This document shows, piece after piece, positions 7,398 through 12,707 of a DNA stretch of 16,292 bases; position 1 is the first letter of the stretch, and each line of letters starts with the position of its first letter. Origin of the DNA: JAENVU01 sp964544295 (GTDB lineage: Bacteria; Actinomycetota; Acidimicrobiia; IMCC26256; JAENVU01); assembly GCA_964544295.1 (NCBI GenBank), contig CAZJBJ010000086.1, forward strand, positions 1-16,292, in the 5' to 3' direction. The position numbers and the translations under genes were made by a program. The notes below the pieces were generated by a model. It searched no databases. It saw only the letters and a list, made by a program, of their open reading frames with translations, and was not told the origin of the DNA.

Positions 7398-9380
7398 TCA
7401 GTCGCCGATCGGCGCGACGGGTGAACCTTCGTCGTCGACGGGTTCGACCCGCCCGTCGGCGTGGGTGAAGGTCCGGGCACCGCCGGCGTGGTAGCCGACG
7501 GCTCCGTCGACGAGGCGTTCGACCTCGAGGCCGTCGAGGGTCTCGTGCTGCAACAGTGCCTGGGCGACGGCATCCAGCCCGCCCCGGTACTTGGTGAGCA
7601 ACTCGACGGTGCGTTCCTCGCGCTCGCGCAGGATGCGTTCGACCTCTTCGTCGATGACGCGCGCGGTCTCGTCCGAGTAGTCGCGCGTGTGGACGAGGTC
7701 CTCGCCGAGGAAGACCGCACCCTGGGAGCCCCAGGCCATCGGACCGATCCGGTCCGACATGCCCCACTCGCGCACCATGCGACGGGCGATCTCGGTGCCG
7801 CGGACCAGGTCGTTGCTGGCCCCGGTGGACTGGGAACCGAACACGAGATCCTCGGCGACCCGGCCACCCAGCATCACGCACAACATGTCTTCGAGGAAGT
7901 TCTTGTCGTGCGCGTAGCGCTCTTCCTCGGGCAACTGTTGGGTCATCCCGAGGGCCATGCCGGTCGGCAGGATCGTGACCTTGTGGACGGGGTCGGCGTG
8001 ATCGAGCACGTACGCCGCGATGGCGTGCCCCGCCTCGTGGTAGGCAGTGTGCTCCTTCTCCTCCTCGTTCATGACGACGGTCGGGCGCTTGAGTCCCATC
8101 AGGACCCGATCGCGAGCGTCCTCGAAGTCCTCCTTGTGGACCGAGTTCTCGCCGCGGCGGACGGCGAACAACGCCGCCTCGTTGACGAGGTTCGCGAGGT
8201 CGGCGCCCGACATGCCGGGGGTACCGCGCGCGACGACCTCGAGCTTGACGTCGTCGGCGATCTTCTTGTCCCGGAAGTGGACCTTGAGGATGTCGATGCG
8301 CTCGTCGAGCGTGGGGAGCGGGACCATGATCTGCCGGTCGAACCGGCCCGGCCGCAGCAGGGCCGGGTCGAGGATGTCGGGGCGGTTGGTCGCGGCGATC
8401 ATCACCACACCGGCACCGGGCTCGAATCCGTCCATCTCCGCCAGCATCTGGTTCAGCGTCTGCTCGCGTTCGTCGTGCCCGCCGCCGAGGCCGGCACCGC
8501 GCTTGCGGCCGATGGAGTCGATCTCGTCGATGAAGATGATCGCGGGGGCCTGCTTCCGGGCGGTCTGGAACAGGTCCCGGACCCGCGCCGCACCGACACC
8601 GACGAACATCTCCATGAAGTCCGAACCGGTGATGGCGATGAACGGCACGCCGGCCTCACCCGCGACGGCGCGTGCGATGAGGGTCTTGCCGGTCCCCGGA
8701 GGGCCGACGAGCAGCACGCCCCGCGGGATGCGCGCGCCGATCTCCTTGAACTTGCCGGGGTTCTTCAGGAAGTCGACGACCTCGGTGATCTCCTCCTTGA
8801 CCGGCTCGTAGCCGGCGACGTCACCGAAGGTCGTCGACGGCTTCTCGGCGTCGTAGACCTTGGCCCGGCTCTTGCCGATGTTCATGACCGCGCCCATCTG
8901 ACCCTGCGCCCGGCGGTTCATCCAGACGAAGAACCCGATCAGGGCGGCGATGGGGAGGAGGTAGACCAGGATCGGGATCCACGGGCTCGAACTCTCCCGG
9001 GTGTACTTGACGTCGACCCCCTGGTCCTTGAGCGCCTTGAGTTCGGTCGCCTGGAGGTCGTCGTTCGGGCCCGACGAGGAGAACTCGCGCTGGCCGTCGA
9101 TCTCCTTGGTGAACTCGCCGCTGATGGCACCGGTCTGGGGGTCGTACTTGACGCTCTTGACGTTGCCCGCGGCGACCTGCTTCGAGAACTGGCTGTAGCT
9201 GATGTCGGCCTTGCTGGTCGACGGGCTGTTCAGTGTGGTCACGAACAGGACGAGCACGACTGCCGCCACGATCGCCAGGGTCACCCACCGCGACCAGGGC
9301 TTGGGCGCAGGACCGGGCGTGCCGGGCCCGGTCGGACGGTCGGGCCGCGTCGGCGGCCGTTCGGGTGGTGGGGTACTCAC
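7398..9380 (-). CDS. ftsH: ATP-dependent membrane zinc metalloprotease FtsH
   Basis: 660 residues, normal for FtsH, which as a membrane hexamer extracts and degrades damaged or regulatory proteins. Order: a proline-rich cytoplasmic N-terminus (1-30), helix 1 (about 32-50), an extracytoplasmic domain, helix 2 (about 134-153), AAA+ ATPase with Walker A GPPGTGKT (226-233), Walker B IIFIDEID (281-288) and the second region of homology ATNRPDILDPALLRPGRFDR (330-349), then an M41 peptidase with HEAGH (448-452) and a third zinc ligand probably D524 in ASNDLV. All key residues are present. I place the start at GTG 9380, preceded by GAGGAG twelve bases upstream, and by a promoter -10 (TAGCAT, 9434-9439) that would put the mRNA start near 9427. 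An in-frame TTG at 9434 overlaps that -10 and is unlikely. It diverges from the CPBP gene. Confidence 0.96.
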   Translation of the reverse strand: MSTPPPERPPTRPDRPTGPGTPGPAPKPWSRWVTLAIVAAVVLVLFVTTLNSPSTSKADISYSQFSKQVAAGNVKSVKYDPQTGAISGEFTKEIDGQREFSSSGPNDDLQATELKALKDQGVDVKYTRESSSPWIPILVYLLPIAALIGFFVWMNRRAQGQMGAVMNIGKSRAKVYDAEKPSTTFGDVAGYEPVKEEITEVVDFLKNPGKFKEIGARIPRGVLLVGPPGTGKTLIARAVAGEAGVPFIAITGSDFMEMFVGVGAARVRDLFQTARKQAPAIIFIDEIDSIGRKRGAGLGGGHDEREQTLNQMLAEMDGFEPGAGVVMIAATNRPDILDPALLRPGRFDRQIMVPLPTLDERIDILKVHFRDKKIADDVKLEVVARGTPGMSGADLANLVNEAALFAVRRGENSVHKEDFEDARDRVLMGLKRPTVVMNEEEKEHTAYHEAGHAIAAYVLDHADPVHKVTILPTGMALGMTQQLPEEERYAHDKNFLEDMLCVMLGGRVAEDLVFGSQSTGASNDLVRGTEIARRMVREWGMSDRIGPMAWGSQGAVFLGEDLVHTRDYSDETARVIDEEVERILREREERTVELLTKYRGGLDAVAQALLQHETLDGLEVERLVDGAVGYHAGGARTFTHADGRVEPVDDEGSPVAPIGD

Positions 9381-9433
9381 GGCGAGCTGAAGCTCCTCGG
9401 TCGGGGCCACACGGAAGGGCCGGTCTGGGGACA

Positions 9434-9439
9434 ATGCTA
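9434..9439 (-). promoter_or_regulatory. -10 box of the ftsH promoter
   Basis: TAGCAT on the minus strand lies 53 bases upstream of the ftsH GTG, giving a leader of about 46 bases that contains the GAGGAG ribosome site. No clear -35 is seen. This promoter is the main argument for GTG 9380 over the TTG at 9434. Confidence 0.5.
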
Positions 9440-9518
9440 CGGCCCCGGAGGACCCCGATCCCGGTCGGTTGGCCCAACGTCACCTCCCGCCGAACGATTC
9501 CCGGCCTCGGGCCGCCCG

Positions 9519-9524
9519 TATGCT
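9519..9524 (+). promoter_or_regulatory. -10 box of a leaderless promoter for the CPBP protease gene
   Basis: TATGCT ends six bases before the GTG at 9531, with no Shine-Dalgarno sequence. It is close to the ideal TAnnnT and at the exact distance that puts the transcription start at the start codon. Confidence 0.6.
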
Positions 9525-9530
9525 CGGCGC

Positions 9531-10244
9531 GTGCTGAAACCGCCGGGACCGGTTCGTTGGGGATTGGGCGACGTCGCCTGGGTCTGGCCGACCATCGTGG
9601 TGGGCCAGATCGTGGCGGGTGCCATCGTCCTGGCCAGCCGCGGGGTGACCGCAGGCGGCGAGTACCGCGTCGACGCGTACGACATCGTCGCCACGGTGGC
9701 CGGCGGCGCGATCGCCACCGTCGCGGTGCTCGCGCTGGTGGGCACGATCAAGGGACGCGGCTCCCTGTACGCCGACTACGGCCTGGTCGTGCGACTGCGG
9801 GACTGGCGGTGGTTGCTGATCGGCGTCGGTCTGTCGATCGTGACCTGGGGCGCGACCGCGTTGCTCGACGCGATCTCGGACTCCACCCCCCAGCAGGAGG
9901 TGGTCCGGGCCATCGAGCGGTCCTCCACCCTCGGCCAGGTGTTGGGCGCGCTCGCGGTGGTGACGCTGGCGCCACTCGCCGAGGAGTTGTTGTTCCGGGG
10001 GCTGCTCCTGCGCGGGTTGCTGCGCCGTACGGGCGCGGTCACGGCGGCGATGATCTCCGGCGCGGTGTTCGCGGTGAGCCACCTGGTCGATCCGAACGCC
10101 GCGCCCTTCCTGGCGCCGCTCATGTTGGTCGGGGTCGTCTCCGCGATTCGGGCGATCCGCACCGGCGAGCTTTCCCAATCGGTGTTGCTCCACGCCGGCT
10201 TCAATCTCACCGCGGCGATCTCGCTGATCGTCGGCGCCGGCTGA
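9531..10244 (+). CDS. CPBP-family (CAAX/Abi) intramembrane metalloprotease
   Basis: 237 residues with about seven or eight membrane helices. All three signature motifs of the family are present: EELLFRG at 151-157 (the EExxxR motif with the catalytic Glu pair), FAVSH at 180-184 (FxxxH), and HAGFN at 221-225 (HxxxN). These residues line the active site of Rce1-like proteases, which cut substrates within the membrane. Bacterial members are variously linked to bacteriocin self-immunity, protein maturation or unknown roles, and nothing here points to one. GTG at 9531 is supported by the TATGCT -10 just upstream. The gene is divergent from ftsH with 150 bases between start codons; two membrane proteases back to back may share regulation (inference). 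Only a weak, U-tract-less stem follows it. Confidence 0.88.
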   Translation: MLKPPGPVRWGLGDVAWVWPTIVVGQIVAGAIVLASRGVTAGGEYRVDAYDIVATVAGGAIATVAVLALVGTIKGRGSLYADYGLVVRLRDWRWLLIGVGLSIVTWGATALLDAISDSTPQQEVVRAIERSSTLGQVLGALAVVTLAPLAEELLFRGLLLRGLLRRTGAVTAAMISGAVFAVSHLVDPNAAPFLAPLMLVGVVSAIRAIRTGELSQSVLLHAGFNLTAAISLIVGAG

Positions 10245-10251
10245 CCTGAGC

Positions 10252-10276
10252 GCGCTGGCGGACCGAGTGGCAGCGC
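10252..10276 (+). terminator. Weak hairpin after the CPBP gene
   Basis: GCGCTG (10252-10257) pairs with CAGCGC (10271-10276) across a 13-base loop, starting eight bases after the stop. There is no U-tract. An 8-base direct repeat CTGACCTG (10241-10248 and 10283-10290) flanks it. Termination here is uncertain. Confidence 0.3.
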
Positions 10277-10304
10277 AGGCCTCTGACCTGCACCGATGCG
10301 TCCC

Positions 10305-10343
10305 TCATCCCTCGAATCATCCCTGCTCATCCCGGGATCATCC
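10305..10343. promoter_or_regulatory. Four helically phased TCATCC repeats before the zinc-ribbon gene
   Basis: TCATCC occurs at 10305, 10317, 10327 and 10338, spaced 12, 10 and 11 bases, about one helical turn each. On the other strand they read GGATGA, three of the four as GGGATGA. A 10-bp palindrome ATCCCGGGAT (10329-10338) overlaps the last two copies. The block sits 68 bases before the ATG of the zinc-ribbon gene, as expected of an operator bound on one face of the DNA by an oligomeric regulator. Confidence 0.5.
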
Positions 10344-10410
10344 TCCAGAAAATTCGCCCGAACCGTCGACATCTCAAACACGAGAGCAGTCCACGAGGAG
10401 CGAATCCAAG

Positions 10411-10578
10411 ATGCAGTGCAGTCGGTGTGCGAGGCAGGGAATGGTCGAGATCCGGATGAACATCGCCGGTGAGGACGTGTTGTTCCACAGTTGCGGACGG
10501 TGTGAGGCCAAGCAGTGGAGTTCGCCCGAGGGTCCGCTGTCGCTGGACCGGGTGTTGGACCTGGCGCGGAGGCGCTGA
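10411..10578 (+). CDS. 55-residue zinc-ribbon protein of unknown function
   Basis: A small protein starting MQCSRCARQGM with two CxxC knuckles, C3-x-x-C6 and C28-x-x-C31 (FHSCGRCEAKQW), the spacing of a single zinc ribbon. Between them is a strand-like MVEIRMNIAGEDVLFH, and the C-terminus is a short helix ending DLARRR. Such miniature ribbons often bind nucleic acid or a partner protein; I infer nothing firmer. The ATG at 10411 is set by GAGGAG ten bases upstream; the open frame runs further upstream but with no plausible start and with the phased repeats inside. The last codons and stop lie in a 27-bp tandem repeat that follows the gene, and a strong terminator ends the unit. A small Cys-rich gene also lies between cofD and manB in some other actinobacteria, but I cannot show homology to it. 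Confidence 0.75.
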   Translation: MQCSRCARQGMVEIRMNIAGEDVLFHSCGRCEAKQWSSPEGPLSLDRVLDLARRR

Positions 10579-10635
10579 TCGGAGATGTCGGCGCGGAGGC
10601 GCTGATCGGAGATGTCGGCGCGGAGGCGCTGATCG
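10563..10635 (+). repeat. 27-bp tandem repeat, 2.7 copies, over the end of the zinc-ribbon gene
   Basis: Identical 27-base units begin at 10563 and 10590; a third copy starting at 10617 matches for 18 bases, then diverges. Each unit contains the last codons and stop of the zinc-ribbon gene (GCGCGGAGGCGCTGA). Since 27 is a multiple of three, read-through would meet the same ARRR-stop ending again after nine codons. Confidence 0.9.
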
Positions 10636-10650
10636 AGAACTCATGCGGCC

Positions 10651-10698
10651 CCCACGAGGGTGGCGGGAGTGACGGCCCCCCACCCACTCGCCCGTGGG
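10651..10698 (+). other. Two-tier stem in the 3' region of the zinc-ribbon transcript
   Basis: CCCACG (10651-10656) pairs with CGTGGG (10693-10698), and inside it GGGTGG (10658-10663) pairs with CCACCC (10680-10685). This lies between the tandem repeat and the terminator. It could be a structured 3' UTR or part of a small RNA ending at the terminator; G/C-rich sequence makes chance pairing possible. Confidence 0.35.
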
Positions 10699-10713
10699 AT
10701 GAGCCCGAGTGCA

Positions 10714-10744
10714 GTCGAAGGGAGCCCGATGGGCTCCCTTCGAC
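10714..10744 (+). terminator. Strong hairpin terminator after the zinc-ribbon gene
   Basis: A perfect 14-bp inverted repeat (10714-10727 with 10731-10744) has a 3-base loop GAT and is followed by AATTTCT, a partial U-tract on the plus strand. It lies 136 bases past the zinc-ribbon stop and upstream of the promoter for the next gene, so it separates the two units. Confidence 0.8.
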
Positions 10745-10774
10745 AATTTCTGCGCCCGGCGCCTCGGACGATGG

Positions 10775-10803
10775 TTGACACCGGACGATCGTGGGTGCAG
10801 TCT
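10775..10803 (+). promoter_or_regulatory. Promoter of the Calx-beta protein gene
   Basis: A perfect -35 TTGACA (10775-10780), a 17-base spacer and CAGTCT (10798-10803), a partial match to TAnnnT. The start would be near 10810, giving a leader of about 60 bases. Confidence 0.5.
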
Positions 10804-10865
10804 TCCCGGGAACTTGCACGGCGTGTGCAGGCGGTCCGCCGTGGGCGGCGTGGTTCCTGGGGGGA
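10801..10865 (+). other. Possible three-way-junction leader that hides the ribosome site
   Basis: Bases 10801-10813 can pair with 10853-10865 (about 13 pairs, three of them G-U), enclosing two hairpins: TGCAC/GTGCA (10815-10829) and CCGCC/GGCGG (10836-10848). The outer stem takes in most of the GGGGAG ribosome site at 10861-10866. The left arm would be mostly missing from a transcript starting near 10810, so the full structure needs an earlier start site. Confidence 0.35.
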
Positions 10866-10870
10866 GTCCA

Positions 10871-12655
10871 ATGGCGGGTGCACGGATTCGTCGTTCGGTG
10901 GTCGGGTGTCTCGTGGGTGCGCTCGCGCTGGCCGGGCTCGCCGGCGGGGTGGTGGCGCCCGCGGGCGCCGATGCGCCGTTCACGATGTCGTTGGTGGGCG
11001 GGTCGTTCTCGCTCGGCAATCAGGGCACGATCCCGCTCAACCCCGGGATCGCGTGTCAGAACGGCACCGACGACGAGTTCCTCGCGCCGTTCGGCACGCC
11101 CGACGGACTCGTCGACTACCCGGACGATCCGCAGTGCACCAGCCCGTACGACGCCAACGAGACCCTCGCCGGATTCCAGGCGCCCGACCCGGTGGAGTTC
11201 ACCGGCACCATCGACCCCGGCTTCAACATCTCGGTGAACTCGAACTTCGCGCCGGTCGACCTCGTGTTCAGCCGGCCGTCACCGACCCTCGGCGTCTGCG
11301 ACGACGACCTGCTCGTCACGAAGGCGTCGACCAGTTTCACCGACCTCGCGCCGCACACGGGCAGCCTCGGTGCCGGCACCCTGACCCTGAACCTCCGCCT
11401 CGACACGGTGCTCGACATCCGCTGCGACGCGGACCTCGGGCCGGGGGTGAACTTCGTGCCCTTCGATTTCGACGGTCCGGGCGGTATGGATCCGTGGGGA
11501 GGCCCGACGCCGGTCGCGTGCGCGCACAGCGTGTCGTCGCTCAACCCGAGCGCGAGCGGCGACAGTGCGCCGGCGAGCGTGCACAAGACGCAGGACCCGG
11601 CGGTGACGAACCCGATGACGGGGAAGGACCTCAAGCCGGCGTGGATGTTCGGTGACGTCTTCGACGCGGTGCCGATCACGACCCCCGACACCCGCTGCGG
11701 CTTCTTCAACCTGTTGGTGTTCGGCACCGCCGGCGTCGACAACAGTGCGGTGCAGTTCGCGTTCATCCTCGGTGGGAGTGACTACGTGTCGCAACCCGGG
11801 ATCGACGTCAACGTCGGCGACGTGACGGTGCCCGAAGGCGACGGTGGACTGGGCGTGGTCGGCTGCGGCCTCCGGGACTGCACGAACATCGCCCAGGTCG
11901 TCGTCTCGCTCGAGTCGCCGTGCCCCGTCGCGCTGTGTCAGGTGGGAGTGATCGCCGACAACACCACCGGCGGAAGCGCGAACGGCACCCTGACCGGGAG
12001 GGACATTCTCCCGCCCGGACCGGCCGACTACAAGGCATTCCCGGCGACCAAGCCGAAGCTGTTGAACTTCAAGCTGGGCAAGAGCACCGCCAAACTCACG
12101 ATCCCGATCACCCCGGACCAGAACGCCGAAGCGCCCGAGACGATCTTCGTGCAGGTGGTCTCGGTCACGGCTGGTCTCACGATCAACGACGGCGTGGGCA
12201 TGGTGACGATCGTCGACGACGACGGCGGCACCGAGCCCGACGGCGGGATCTCGATCGGCGACGCGATCGTGTACGAAACCGGCGAGTCGGCTCTGTGTGG
12301 CGGACCGTTCAGGTGCAAGGGCACCGCGGTGCTGCCGATCGTGGCCCAGTCGCCGGTGGCGAGTCTCACGACGCTCACGTACACGATCAGCAACGGTGAG
12401 AACGTCCTCGGGGTCTTCACCGCGGCGGAGGCCGTGAACGGGAAGACCTTCGGTGACGACTTCTTGCCGACGCTGACGGTGAAGACCAAGGTCCTCAAGG
12501 CCGGCAAGAACTTCCTGCCGCTCGTGATCACGGTGTACGGCGACAACACCGACGAGGGCGGGACCTTCAGCGGCGAGACCTTCACGGTCAGCATCGACGG
12601 TCCCGGCGTCACCGACGGCATCGGCACGGTGCGCATCAACAACGACGACACCTGA
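10871..12655 (+). CDS. Secreted protein with two Calx-beta-like modules
   Basis: 594 residues. A signal peptide covers residues 1 to about 35: RIRR, a hydrophobic core VVGCLVGALALAGLAGGVV, and a cleavage site near AGADA. Residues 60-100 hold an Asp-rich segment, DGLVDYPDDPQCTSPYDANE, like the DGLxDYPxDPxC motif found in many secreted bacterial proteins and likely to bind calcium. Two Calx-beta-like modules follow: about 312-450, from VNVGDVTVPEGDG to VTIVDDD, and about 459-594, from ISIGDAIVYETGE to VRINNDDT; both end in the acidic strand typical of these calcium-binding folds. Twelve cysteines past the signal peptide suggest disulphides. No C-terminal anchor, LPxTG or membrane helix is present, so it is probably released or held non-covalently. 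GGGGAG four bases before the ATG sets the start. Likely an extracellular adhesion or structural protein; its partner is unknown. Confidence 0.8.
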   Translation: MAGARIRRSVVGCLVGALALAGLAGGVVAPAGADAPFTMSLVGGSFSLGNQGTIPLNPGIACQNGTDDEFLAPFGTPDGLVDYPDDPQCTSPYDANETLAGFQAPDPVEFTGTIDPGFNISVNSNFAPVDLVFSRPSPTLGVCDDDLLVTKASTSFTDLAPHTGSLGAGTLTLNLRLDTVLDIRCDADLGPGVNFVPFDFDGPGGMDPWGGPTPVACAHSVSSLNPSASGDSAPASVHKTQDPAVTNPMTGKDLKPAWMFGDVFDAVPITTPDTRCGFFNLLVFGTAGVDNSAVQFAFILGGSDYVSQPGIDVNVGDVTVPEGDGGLGVVGCGLRDCTNIAQVVVSLESPCPVALCQVGVIADNTTGGSANGTLTGRDILPPGPADYKAFPATKPKLLNFKLGKSTAKLTIPITPDQNAEAPETIFVQVVSVTAGLTINDGVGMVTIVDDDGGTEPDGGISIGDAIVYETGESALCGGPFRCKGTAVLPIVAQSPVASLTTLTYTISNGENVLGVFTAAEAVNGKTFGDDFLPTLTVKTKVLKAGKNFLPLVITVYGDNTDEGGTFSGETFTVSIDGPGVTDGIGTVRINNDDT

Positions 12656-12662
12656 TCGACGG

Positions 12663-12683
12663 TCCCGGTGACCCGGATCGGGA
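12663..12683 (+). terminator. Weak stem after the Calx-beta gene
   Basis: TCCCG (12663-12667) can pair with CGGGA (12679-12683) over an 11-base loop. There is no U-tract and only 52 bases separate this gene from the next, so read-through into the membrane-protein gene is possible. Confidence 0.2.
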
Positions 12684-12695
12684 TGGTCGGCCTGC

Positions 12696-12701
12696 CACAC
12701 T
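12696..12701 (+). promoter_or_regulatory. Possible -10 box for the GT-C-like membrane protein gene
   Basis: CACACT keeps the A2 and T6 of TAnnnT but lacks the first T. It ends six bases before the GTG at 12708, the same geometry as the stronger leaderless promoters here. No ribosome site is visible. Confidence 0.3.
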
Positions 12702-12707
12702 GATCGG

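Noticed and set aside
7461..9530. A very long plus-strand open frame opposite ftsH that continues in frame into the CPBP gene, as if one 927-residue protein.
   Set aside because: It is antisense to a clearly functional ftsH, has the repetitive Arg/Val/Asp/Gly composition of GC-rich shadow frames, and the CPBP gene has its own -10 box and start.
10305..10343. MraZ box array or CRISPR-like repeats.
   Set aside because: The spacing is similar to MraZ boxes but the core differs and no mraZ/mraW genes follow; units of six bases are far too short for CRISPR.
10801..10865. A known riboswitch class.
   Set aside because: No conserved core of any riboswitch I know is recognisable; kept only as a possible structured leader.
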